Origin: CAYMEV01 sp964431655 [NCBI: uncultured bacterium]
Lineage (GTDB): Bacteria; CAYMEV01
Length of the DNA: 35,720 nucleotides
Assembly (NCBI GenBank): GCA_964431655.1
Contig: CAYSKJ010000013.1
Location: forward strand, 1-35,720
Reading direction: 5' to 3'
Shown: one piece after another, positions 16,908 to 24,861 of the stretch
Layout: each line of letters begins with the position of its first letter
How positions within the stretch are numbered: position 1 is the first letter of the stretch
Program-made: the position numbers and the translations under genes
The notes under the pieces: model-generated
The model's database searches: none
The model's input: only the letters and a program-made list of their open reading frames with translations
What the model was told of the DNA's origin: nothing

Positions 16908-18002
16908 CTACGGGTAGTACATTACATCAAAGGCAGGCTTATAGACTGTCCCCATAACCGATATTATGGTGGTGTAGGTGTTTTCAAAATACCTTGCCCT
17001 GTCGGTCTGGGTCACACCGTCAATATCCGGGGGCGAGCCCGGGTCCCCTATTATCATCTCCTCTGAGCGGATGGTCATGTCAAGCTGTATTGCCGCCGGT
17101 GTGGCTGTAAGGTTATTGGAGGAAAGCCCGTTGGTGAAGAAATAGGTTATCTGCATATTTGTTATATTGTCGGCGACGGGGTAGATGTCCCTGTTGTTAA
17201 CCCTCTTTACCAGGCTTCTTAAGGGGGTATTGGGGTCGCTGGGGTTGGTCTCGGTTTTTTCCAGGATGAAATACTCTATCTTGCCTGTATTGGGAGTTGA
17301 GCCGAGAAGGTATATCATTGAGCCTGAGTCAAAGCTGTTTAAGAGGGTGCCTGAGGAAAAGCCGTCACTGGCTATGTCAATCCGGTTTAACTGCATTCTG
17401 CTTACGGAGAATATCTCGCACAGCATTCCCGCGCTCATATCCATGATCATGGCATACATGGGCCTTTTTGCATCATTGTTGAAATGGCATATCATCTGGG
17501 AATTATCACCTACCGTCAGGCTTGAGGACCCGGTCGTATAAATGGCTGTTGTCGCCACAGGGTCTATGGGGCCGGTGGCGGGGTTGCACCCCGCTATGCC
17601 CAGCTCTGAAGCTGGCCTCATCAGGGCAAAGGCTATGGTGTCGGTGCCGGCAGGTATTGTTCCGAGCTGGTTTATACCGCTGATATCCATGACTGGCACA
17701 GCAACGGTTATATTGTTCCTGCATCCGGGATTATCAAAACCGCTGATTATCCGGGTGGGGTTATTGTTGGGTATAAAAATACCCCCCATGACAAAGCTCC
17801 CGGCAAGCTCAATGTCTCTCTTTATAAGTTCAAAGACGCTGTTGGTGCTCTGGGTCATGTCCCCCACATTCTTGGAGACCATGGATGTCCTGTAGGAGCT
17901 GGACATCGTGACCATGATGGATGCCGAGATGATGCCGAATAGCAGGATGCTTATAAGCAGCTCAACCAGGGAAAAGGCTTTCCGGTTTTTACTCACATTC
18001 AT
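16908..18002 (-). CDS. PilW-like minor prepilin, cassette B (convergent)
   Basis: A 364-aa paralogue of the protein at 12976-14097. The prepilin signal is NRKA then FSLVELLISILLF (Glu at +5), with Ala instead of Gly at -1. The start is set at 18002, not 18038, because CAGGAGTAATAGAA directly precedes it, as in copy A, and a longer leader would be unusual. The C-terminal half shares NPSDPNTPLRSLVKRVNNRD, VADNITNMQ and SVMGTVYKP with copy A. It is on the opposite strand to its cassette partners, as in cassette A. Confidence 0.82.
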   Translation of the reverse strand: MNVSKNRKAFSLVELLISILLFGIISASIMVTMSSSYRTSMVSKNVGDMTQSTNSVFELIKRDIELAGSFVMGGIFIPNNNPTRIISGFDNPGCRNNITVAVPVMDISGINQLGTIPAGTDTIAFALMRPASELGIAGCNPATGPIDPVATTAIYTTGSSSLTVGDNSQMICHFNNDAKRPMYAMIMDMSAGMLCEIFSVSRMQLNRIDIASDGFSSGTLLNSFDSGSMIYLLGSTPNTGKIEYFILEKTETNPSDPNTPLRSLVKRVNNRDIYPVADNITNMQITYFFTNGLSSNNLTATPAAIQLDMTIRSEEMIIGDPGSPPDIDGVTQTDRARYFENTYTTIISVMGTVYKPAFDVMYYP

Positions 18003-18043
18003 TTCTATTACTCCTGTATAAATTATTTGCATATACACTGTTA

Positions 18044-18072
18044 AAGATAATCCTTTACACTCAAAATTTCAA
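18044..18072 (-). promoter_or_regulatory. Candidate promoter for PilW-like gene B
   Basis: On the minus strand TTGAAA (plus 18067-18072) and TATCTT (plus 18044-18049) are spaced 17 bp apart, about 42 bp from the start codon. The -10 is a moderate match. Confidence 0.4.
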
Positions 18073-18097
18073 GCCTTTTTAATCAGGATTATTTATA

Positions 18098-18126
18098 TTG
18101 AACTTTGCCTGCATAGGGTATATATT
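18098..18126 (+). promoter_or_regulatory. Sigma-70-type promoter of the glycosyltransferase operon
   Basis: TTGAAC (18098-18103) and TATATT (18121-18126) are separated by 17 bp, about 35 bp upstream of the first glycosyltransferase. It is divergent from the PilW-like gene. Confidence 0.6.
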
Positions 18127-18160
18127 CCCCTTTTGAATTACTCTTTACCGGGGGCTGTTT

Positions 18161-19234
18161 ATGGCTGTAGTTCAGTTTCTCCCGGCCTTCAGGCTGGGAG
18201 ATGCCATAGGAAATTATACATGGCATATTCATAATATAATCAAATCCTGGGGCTGGGATACCCGCATATACGCCGAGTATTTCAGCCATGAGACTGCCGA
18301 CAGGGCCCTTTTCTACAAAAAATACGAAAACAGCAAAAAGGATGAGGATATAATAATATATCACTTCTCCATAGGCTCAAGGATTACCGATTATGTTACC
18401 GGCCTTCCCTGCAGAAAGATCATGATATACCACAATATCACGCCGGCTGAATATTTTAAGGACTACAGCGCCATACTCTATGATGAGGTTAAAAAGGGGA
18501 GAAAGGAACTGCTTTCCATGAAAGGGAAATTTGACCTTTACCTTTCCGATTCCAGGTATAACAAGGAAGAGCTGGACAGGGAAGGCTTTGAGAATTCCCA
18601 CGTGCTTCCCCTGATTATCAACTGGGAGGAGCTTTTCAATGTAAAGCCCTGCAGAATTTACAGCAAAATGTTCAATGACGGAAGGACCAATATCCTTTTT
18701 ACCGGCAAAATAAGCCCCCAGAAAAAGATTGATGACCTGGTCAGGGTGTTTTACCACTATACCAGGGCATTAAACCGCAATTCACGTCTCATACTCATGG
18801 GTGACAAGGAGGGGCTTTTCTCCCATTATTATCTGAGCATACTGAATGCCATAGACAGGCTGGGACTGGATAATATAGTCTTTACGGGGTTTACGGATTC
18901 CCGGCAATGGGCTGCCGTATACAAATCAGCCCATATATTCCTTTCCTTCAGCGAACACGAGGGTTTCTGCGCCCCGGTCATGGAGGCCATGGCCGCAGGG
19001 ATACCGGTAATATCTGTCGGTGACTGCGCGCTGAAATATACACTGGGCTACGGCGGTGTTCTGCTCGGGGAAAAGGATTATTTAAAGACCGCCTTTCTGA
19101 TAAACAAAATCATGAAAGATGAAATTCTCTACAATGAAATAGTCAAAAACCAGTTTGACTGGTACAGGGAGTATACACAGCAGGGACTGGGAACAATTCT
19201 GAAGGGGTTTATAGAAAGGCTGTATGAGAATTAG
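18161..19234 (+). CDS. Glycosyltransferase, GT4-like (first of three)
   Basis: The 357-aa GT-B fold enzyme probably transfers a sugar from an NDP-sugar to a growing polysaccharide on the cytosolic face. The C-terminal half carries ILFTGKISPQKKIDDLVRVF and the E-x7-E region SEHEGFCAPVMEAMAAGIPV, typical of GT4. The N-terminus (QFLPAFRLGDAIGN) and the HNITPAEYF block are shared with the next gene, so the two are paralogues. GGGGG precedes the ATG by about 8 nt. It overlaps the next gene by 11 bp. Donor and acceptor are not predictable. Confidence 0.87.
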   Translation: MAVVQFLPAFRLGDAIGNYTWHIHNIIKSWGWDTRIYAEYFSHETADRALFYKKYENSKKDEDIIIYHFSIGSRITDYVTGLPCRKIMIYHNITPAEYFKDYSAILYDEVKKGRKELLSMKGKFDLYLSDSRYNKEELDREGFENSHVLPLIINWEELFNVKPCRIYSKMFNDGRTNILFTGKISPQKKIDDLVRVFYHYTRALNRNSRLILMGDKEGLFSHYYLSILNAIDRLGLDNIVFTGFTDSRQWAAVYKSAHIFLSFSEHEGFCAPVMEAMAAGIPVISVGDCALKYTLGYGGVLLGEKDYLKTAFLINKIMKDEILYNEIVKNQFDWYREYTQQGLGTILKGFIERLYEN

Positions 19235-20282
19235 GCAGTTCATACCCGTACTCCACAGGAACGATGCCATAGGGGAGTCCATAATCCTCTTCTCCCGCTT
19301 CCTGGATGAAGCAGGGATTGCCAATGAAGTCTGCGCCCTGGACAGCGACCGGGATGCGGAAATTAGCATCAAAGCCCCTGATGAGATAACTGAGGGGCGG
19401 GATGACATAAACCTTCTGCATTATGCCCTTCCCTCTCCTGTAACCGGGATTTTCCTGTCCCGGAAGGGCCGGAAGGTCCTTGTCTTCCATAATATCACAC
19501 CGGCTTCCTACTTTAAGAAGGCGGATAAAAGGTTTGTGAATGTAATAAATGCTGGCTACAGGGAGATTGATCTTATCAAAGACCAGGTGGACCTGGCCAT
19601 TGCTGATTCATCCTTCAACCGCAGTACCCTCGAGTCCTGCGGTTATAATAATGTAGTCGTTTACCCGGTTTTCATTGACTTTTCCAGGCTGGACAGGCCG
19701 GAGAAAAGGCCCCTGGCCCGCCACCTGGGCGATTACCTTAATGTCCTGGTGCTGGGAAGGGTAGCCCCGAATAAAAGGATAGAGGATGCCATCCGGGCCT
19801 TTAACCCCCTGAAGCTGAAGCTCTACCCTAAAAGCAGGCTGTGGATAGCAGGCAAGGCGACAGACCATCCAGACTACTACAATGCCCTGCTCAGGCTGGC
19901 ATCGGCATGGGGTCTTACCGACATACACTTTACGGGAAAGGTTACAGAAAGGGAGCTTTCCACCTTTCTGCGCCATTCCACCCTTCTGCTTTCCCTCAGC
20001 GAGCATGAGGGCTTCTGTGTCCCGGTTCTTGAGGCCTTTTATTCAGGGATACCGGTGGTTGCCTATGATGCCGGGGCAGTGGCCGAGACCATGGGAGAGG
20101 GGGGGATAATTCTCAAAAAGAAGGATTTCCACGGGATTGCAGAGCTCATCTACAGGATAAAAACAGACAGCACCCTTGCATCAGAAATTATTGAGACCCA
20201 GAAGAAAAGGCTTGCCTTTTTTTCAATAAATGCCCAGAGAAAAAGGGCCGGCGAGCTTATAAAACTGCTGGAATTGCTATGA
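19224..20282 (+). CDS. Glycosyltransferase, GT4-like (second of three)
   Basis: A 352-aa GT4-type enzyme. It shows the same opening as its neighbour (RQFIPVLHRNDAIGES), HNITPASYF, LGRVAPNKRIEDAIRAF and the C-terminal SEHEGFCVPVLEAFYSGIPV. The overlap with the first gene (11 bp) and with the third (4 bp) indicates translational coupling. It probably adds one residue of a repeat unit. Confidence 0.87.
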   Translation: MRIRQFIPVLHRNDAIGESIILFSRFLDEAGIANEVCALDSDRDAEISIKAPDEITEGRDDINLLHYALPSPVTGIFLSRKGRKVLVFHNITPASYFKKADKRFVNVINAGYREIDLIKDQVDLAIADSSFNRSTLESCGYNNVVVYPVFIDFSRLDRPEKRPLARHLGDYLNVLVLGRVAPNKRIEDAIRAFNPLKLKLYPKSRLWIAGKATDHPDYYNALLRLASAWGLTDIHFTGKVTERELSTFLRHSTLLLSLSEHEGFCVPVLEAFYSGIPVVAYDAGAVAETMGEGGIILKKKDFHGIAELIYRIKTDSTLASEIIETQKKRLAFFSINAQRKRAGELIKLLELL

Positions 20283-21472
20283 ACATAGCAATTATTATCC
20301 AGAGATACCAGACCGGTCTTGCAGGGGGCAGTGAACTGCACTGCAGAATAATAGCAGAAATGCTGTCCAGGGAGCATTCGGTAACCATTCTGACCACCTG
20401 CGCCCGTGACTACATTACCTGGGATAATTTCTATCCTGCCGGTGAGAGCACTCAGGGCAAAATAAGGATTATAAGGTTTCCCACTGCAAGATCCAGGGAC
20501 ATTGATGCCTTCAACCGGTACTCAGAGGAGCTGTTTTTGAATAAGGAACGCTCATTGGAGCAGGAGATGCGCTGGATAGAGGAGCAGGGCCCCCTGGCGC
20601 CAGCCCTGGCGGATCATATAAAGGAGCATATCAACAGCTATGACATAGCCCTTTTCTATACCTATCTCTATTATCCCACAGTCCTGGGACTGGAGCATGC
20701 CGACAGGAGCATCCTGATACCGACCTTCCACCCGGAAAAGCCCGCTTCCCTGGGCATATTCAAAAATACCCTGCCCCGGGCAAAGGGCTATATATTCAAT
20801 ACCCGGGAGGAAATGCTGGATTTCAGGAGATACGGTTTTCTAAGCACGGACCGGTATATAATAGAGGGCCTGCCCGTTGACATCCTTATCGGCCTGAGCC
20901 GGGACAATGAAAGCCGGGGGCTTGAGGATCCGGGATTCGACCCTGAAAAAACCGCGTATTTTCTCTATTCCGGCAGGATAGACCGTCAGAAGGGATTTTA
21001 TGATATCCTTGAATATTTCAGGCTCATGACCCGGCACGGAGTGTTAAGGACTGAAAAGCTCATAATAACCGGCTCCGGAGAACTGGAAGGGGAGATCGAC
21101 TGCAGTAATGCTGTTTTCCTTGGCTTTGTATCGGATAACCTGAAATATAAGTTCATAAAGAATGCCCTGGCTGTCCTGGTGCCCTCCTACATGGAAAGCC
21201 TTTCCATTATTGCCCTTGAGGCCTTTTATTACGGCGTCCCGGTAATAGGAAGGCAATCCTGCGCCCCTGTCCGGGGGCATATACAGAAAGGCAGAGCCGG
21301 GCTCCTTTTCAGCGACTTTGACAGCTTCCGGCAATCGGTGGTCTCTCTGCTTTCCGACAGGCATTACAGGAAGCAGATGGGCGAGAATGCCCGCACATAT
21401 GTCCAGAACCACTATAACGGTGAAAGGATAAAAAAGGCCTATAACAGTCTCTTTCAAAGCATTGCCACCTGA
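20279..21472 (+). CDS. Glycosyltransferase, GT4-like (third of three)
   Basis: The 397-aa enzyme has an N-terminal donor-fold loop, QTGLAGGSELHCRIIAEML, and a C-terminal SYMESLSIIALEAFYYGVPV region, both GT4 hallmarks. It is less similar to the two preceding enzymes than they are to each other. Its ATG overlaps the previous stop (ATGA). Its own TGA stop (21470-21472) is the first three bases of a repeat element. Confidence 0.87.
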   Translation: MNIAIIIQRYQTGLAGGSELHCRIIAEMLSREHSVTILTTCARDYITWDNFYPAGESTQGKIRIIRFPTARSRDIDAFNRYSEELFLNKERSLEQEMRWIEEQGPLAPALADHIKEHINSYDIALFYTYLYYPTVLGLEHADRSILIPTFHPEKPASLGIFKNTLPRAKGYIFNTREEMLDFRRYGFLSTDRYIIEGLPVDILIGLSRDNESRGLEDPGFDPEKTAYFLYSGRIDRQKGFYDILEYFRLMTRHGVLRTEKLIITGSGELEGEIDCSNAVFLGFVSDNLKYKFIKNALAVLVPSYMESLSIIALEAFYYGVPVIGRQSCAPVRGHIQKGRAGLLFSDFDSFRQSVVSLLSDRHYRKQMGENARTYVQNHYNGERIKKAYNSLFQSIAT

Positions 21473-21530
21473 AGCAAAAGGGACGAAGCAAAAGGGACTG
21501 AAGCAAAAGGGACGGTTCTTTTTGCTTCAC
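21470..21530 (+). repeat. REP-like stop-codon-linked repeat element, copy 2
   Basis: The element is TGAAGCAAAAGGGAC (21470-21484), a 14-nt unit lacking the first T (21485-21498), and a 31-nt hairpin (21499-21529: a third unit plus GGTTCTTTTTGCTTCA), ending with C at 21530. The hairpin is identical to that of copy 1 at 25-55 on the other strand. Its first TGA ends the third glycosyltransferase gene. In sense RNA the stem is 14 pairs including two G-U, with a CGG loop and no U-tail. Confidence 0.88.
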
Positions 21531-21558
21531 AGACAAAAGCACTCGGTAAAAATGCTTT

Positions 21559-21753
21559 ATGCAATCCGAATCAGGAGATAATGAAGAAACCGTTATTGTA
21601 TCATACGGAACATTCAGCAGGACAGTCAGGATAGAAAAAGAAGCTCTTTACAGGTTTAATCCCTGTTATTTTCTTCCAGATGCCATAGATTTTCAAATTA
21701 TAAAGGAAAGGACATTTCTATTTTGTTTTGACACAGGCAAAATTAATTATTGA
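21559..21753 (+). CDS. Doubtful small ORF
   Basis: I recognise no family in the 64-aa product. Codon use (AGG Arg, ATA Ile) matches neighbours, but there is no ribosome site before the ATG and the 3' end overlaps the promoter of the next gene. The surrounding 21531-21798 is otherwise a 268-bp intergenic stretch. It may be a remnant or simply non-coding. Confidence 0.25.
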   Translation: MQSESGDNEETVIVSYGTFSRTVRIEKEALYRFNPCYFLPDAIDFQIIKERTFLFCFDTGKINY

Positions 21754-21778
21754 AATTTTTATAAAACACAGATATAAT
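21750..21778 (+). promoter_or_regulatory. Sigma-70-type promoter for the binding protein/kinase pair
   Basis: TTGAAA (21750-21755) and a perfect TATAAT (21773-21778) are separated by 17 bp, 20 bp upstream of the start at 21799. AAAAGG serves as ribosome site. Confidence 0.75.
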
Positions 21779-21798
21779 CCAATAAAAGGTTCTTATAT

Positions 21799-22566
21799 AT
21801 GAAGATAAGTTCTTCCTTTATTTTCCTGTTTATGGCTTTAGCTTTATGCCATGCTCTAATCTCTCAGGATGTGCTGACTGTCCATTATTTTCACCGCCCC
21901 CCCCTGTATGAGACTCTTTCTGACGGCAGTGCCGGGGGCTTCCTGATAGAAATAACCCGATTAGTCCTTGAGGATGCGGGGATTGAATATATATTTGAGG
22001 AGACCCCTCCCAAAAGGATACTGGAAATCCTGAGCGAGAATACCTTTTCCTGTTCTGCAGGCTGGTTTTTTACCCCTGAAAGGCAGGAGAAATATATATT
22101 TTCTGAAAGCCTGTATCAGGACAGGGAGAATGTCTTTATTATCAATACAATAAGCTGTTGTTCAGAATCCCCCGTCGACATAAAAACCATGCTTTCATCG
22201 GAGTGCGAACTTACCCTCGTGGACAGCTTCTCCTACGGGCAGTGGTATGATGATGCCCTTTTGCCATATCTTCAAAAAATAAACCGGGTGAATGTCATGC
22301 CCCTGAATATAATAAGAATGGTAAATGCCCGTAGAACCGGCTATACCATGACCTCGAAGGAGGAGGCCCTCTGGGTGCTTGCAAACTTTCCTGAATGCTC
22401 TGAAAATACAGCTGTTATAACCATTAAAGACGCACCCAGGGGCAATCTGCGCTATATTCTGTTTCCCGTGGAATTTGACCCCGAAGTGCTCCGGAGGATA
22501 GACAGCTCTATTGAAAGGATAAAAAAAAGCGATTCCTACCGCAGGATATTAAAGCCATATGAATAA
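21799..22566 (+). CDS. Periplasmic solute-binding-like protein (SBP family 3)
   Basis: The 255-aa protein has a signal peptide (about 1-21) and the pattern of family 3 solute-binding domains: VHYFHRPPLYE, GGFLIEITRLVLEDAGIEY, then PPKRILEIL and the FTPERQEKYIFS region. No lipobox is seen. No ABC permease or ATPase is nearby. Instead the gene overlaps a sensor kinase by 8 bp, so it probably presents a ligand to that kinase and does not feed a transporter. Two adjacent Cys occur in ISCCSES (about 118-119). The ligand is unknown. Confidence 0.72.
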   Translation: MKISSSFIFLFMALALCHALISQDVLTVHYFHRPPLYETLSDGSAGGFLIEITRLVLEDAGIEYIFEETPPKRILEILSENTFSCSAGWFFTPERQEKYIFSESLYQDRENVFIINTISCCSESPVDIKTMLSSECELTLVDSFSYGQWYDDALLPYLQKINRVNVMPLNIIRMVNARRTGYTMTSKEEALWVLANFPECSENTAVITIKDAPRGNLRYILFPVEFDPEVLRRIDSSIERIKKSDSYRRILKPYE

Positions 22567-24679
22567 AACCGGCAAACCTGTAAGAAGCCTGAGGACAAGC
22601 ATTATAGTCTCTGTTATCCTTATAATGGCAGTGGCGTCAATCCTTTATTACCAGATTTTCTATTACATGGCAAAAGCCAAGGTAAAAAATGATACGAAGT
22701 CATCAGCGGACAATATATCCTCTCACCTGGCAGGAGTGATCATACAGCCCATGTATTCCTATGATTACAGCCTTATCAGGACAGTATGCGATTTATACAG
22801 CGGGATAGGCATAGTGGACGGCATCCGGGTATATGATGAAAAAAAAATTGCTGTCTATGAATCCGGTACAATTGATGATACTGCCAACAGCATAATAAAG
22901 GAGCATATGATATTCTACAGGGGCATTTACCTGGGCAGGCTTGTCATGGAATTCTCCTATGATAGCTCCATTAAGGCCAATAAGAAGTATTTCCTGCATA
23001 CCTTCATCTATGTTATTGTGTATGTCCTGATGATATCTCTGCTGCTTGGAATTATCCTGAGGAGGACTCTCCAGGAGCCCGTTTCTATCTTCATAAAAAA
23101 CATTGAAGGTATAACTGAAGGCGACTACCAGGCAAACCTCGACCTTGAATGTTTCAGGCACAGCGAGTTCCATATAATCGGCAGTAAATTCAATACCATG
23201 ACAGACCATATAAAAAAGAGGGATGATAATCTCAAAGAACAGGCCAGACAGATATCTGAATCCAACCAGAGGCTCAGGATACTTATGAATACCATACCTG
23301 ACGGCATACTTCTCACGGATAAAACTGGCTCGGTACTGGATGTGAATGATACCTTCTGCGGTATTTACCGGGAATCAAAGGAAAATATTCTCAACTCAAA
23401 TATAAGAAGCATCTTTCATGAAAGCATCGCAGAAAGAAGCCTTTTGGCCCCGGTGAGCATGCCTGAGACTGAAACAAGGCTTAAAAACGGCGCTCCCGTG
23501 CTTCTCAGGGTAACCGCCATTACCATGGAGAACCATAAAAGACATCTGTTTGTCATAACAGATATATCCTATAAACAGGAATATGAGAAAGACCTGCAGA
23601 ACCAGAAAAACAGGCTGGCAGTAACCATAGAATCCATGGGGGAGGGCATTATAGCCTCAGACCAGGACGGAAGGGTCGAGCTGATAAATGCCGTCGCCCA
23701 GAAACTTACCGGATTCAGCGAAAAAGAGGCAATAGGCAGGGACATAGAGGATATCTTTATCCTTTATGATGAGCTTACCGGCGAAAGACTGCACAATTAT
23801 GCGCAGAAAGCCATTAAGCTCCAGGAAACCGGAAATATAAAGGGTCCCAGGATTCTTATGTCCAAAGCAGGAATAAGCCGTGCTGTGAGCGGTACCATAG
23901 CCCCCATCAGGGACACGGGAGGCTGTATAATCGGCTCAATAATAGTGTTCAGGGATATTACCGAACTAAAGAGGATACAGGAGGAAAATACCCAGGCAGC
24001 CAAGCTCAGAAGTCTGGGGGTTCTGGCAGGCGGAATAAGCCATGACTTTTCCAATATCCTTACCATAATACTTGCAAACCTCAGCCTCCTGCGCCTGAAA
24101 ACCGATAATAAACCTGAGGTCACAAGGTTCTTTGACCTTATCGAAGGCGCCTGCGGCAAAGCAGAGAACCTCACCAAAGAACTTCTGTCTTTTTCCAGGG
24201 GAGGGGAGCTCATAAAAAAAGAAAGTGATATTTTGTCCCTTTTTGAAAAAACCGCCGGGCTTATAAACCACCGGGGTGATATAGAGATAAATATGAAGGC
24301 CCTTCAGGACATCCCCAGAATCAAACTGGATGTTCAGCAGATGGAGAGGGTCGTTCAGAATCTGCTTATAAACGCTGTTTATGCCATGCCCGGCAAAAAG
24401 AGGATTGATATAGCCTTTGACAGGTATTGCTCAACCCCTGAAGATGCATTGATCCTGAAGCCGGGCAGTTATGTGAAGGTATCCATCAGGGATTACGGCA
24501 CCGGCATTGACAAAAAGGATATACCCAGGATTTTCGACCCCTATTATACCACCAAGAGCAAGGGAAGCGGCCTCGGCCTTGCTGTGGTGTTCTCCGTAAT
24601 CAGGAAGCATGAAGGCTATATCTTTGTATCCTCTGAAGTGTCCAGGGGAACGGAATTTACCATATACCTGCCGGAATGA
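22559..24679 (+). CDS. Membrane sensor histidine kinase with two PAS domains
   Basis: The 706-aa kinase has TM1 (about 13-36), a periplasmic sensor region (about 37-142), TM2 (about 145-166) and a HAMP-like linker. Two PAS domains follow (about 240-350 and 355-470), then a dimerisation domain with His495 in GGISHDFSNILT, and a catalytic domain with an N box (NLLINAVYAM), G1 (DYGTGID), an F box and G2 (GSGLGLAV). The H box is of the HDFxN type seen in NtrB-like and hybrid kinases, but no receiver domain is fused and no response regulator is adjacent. The start overlaps the binding-protein gene by 8 bp. It may control the surrounding polysaccharide or pilin genes; that is inference from position. 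Confidence 0.9.
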   Translation: MNKTGKPVRSLRTSIIVSVILIMAVASILYYQIFYYMAKAKVKNDTKSSADNISSHLAGVIIQPMYSYDYSLIRTVCDLYSGIGIVDGIRVYDEKKIAVYESGTIDDTANSIIKEHMIFYRGIYLGRLVMEFSYDSSIKANKKYFLHTFIYVIVYVLMISLLLGIILRRTLQEPVSIFIKNIEGITEGDYQANLDLECFRHSEFHIIGSKFNTMTDHIKKRDDNLKEQARQISESNQRLRILMNTIPDGILLTDKTGSVLDVNDTFCGIYRESKENILNSNIRSIFHESIAERSLLAPVSMPETETRLKNGAPVLLRVTAITMENHKRHLFVITDISYKQEYEKDLQNQKNRLAVTIESMGEGIIASDQDGRVELINAVAQKLTGFSEKEAIGRDIEDIFILYDELTGERLHNYAQKAIKLQETGNIKGPRILMSKAGISRAVSGTIAPIRDTGGCIIGSIIVFRDITELKRIQEENTQAAKLRSLGVLAGGISHDFSNILTIILANLSLLRLKTDNKPEVTRFFDLIEGACGKAENLTKELLSFSRGGELIKKESDILSLFEKTAGLINHRGDIEINMKALQDIPRIKLDVQQMERVVQNLLINAVYAMPGKKRIDIAFDRYCSTPEDALILKPGSYVKVSIRDYGTGIDKKDIPRIFDPYYTTKSKGSGLGLAVVFSVIRKHEGYIFVSSEVSRGTEFTIYLPE

Positions 24680-24861
24680 ACGCCCGGGAACCATGCACTC
24701 ACTCCAGGCGCATATTACTTTTGTCTTTAATCCGTGGCTGTTCAGGAAGGAGCCAGTGCAGAACAATGCGATAAGGCTCAGAGGGATTGGAAATAGATAA
24801 TACTAATTTGTCTCCAGGTGATAAGCAAGTAGAGAAAAAATGACCCGGGCACAGGAACTGC

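Noticed and set aside
21470-21530. Short direct repeats that could hint at a CRISPR array
   Set aside because: Units are 14-15 nt, abut with no spacers and end in a palindrome; no cas genes are present.
21728-21733. TTGACA as an alternative -35 upstream of the binding-protein gene
   Set aside because: No -10 lies at a suitable distance; the TTGAAA/TATAAT pair at 21750-21778 is far better.
24680-24861. Possible gene or terminator between the kinase and the TPR gene
   Set aside because: Short frames here lack ribosome sites, and no stem with a U-tract is visible.
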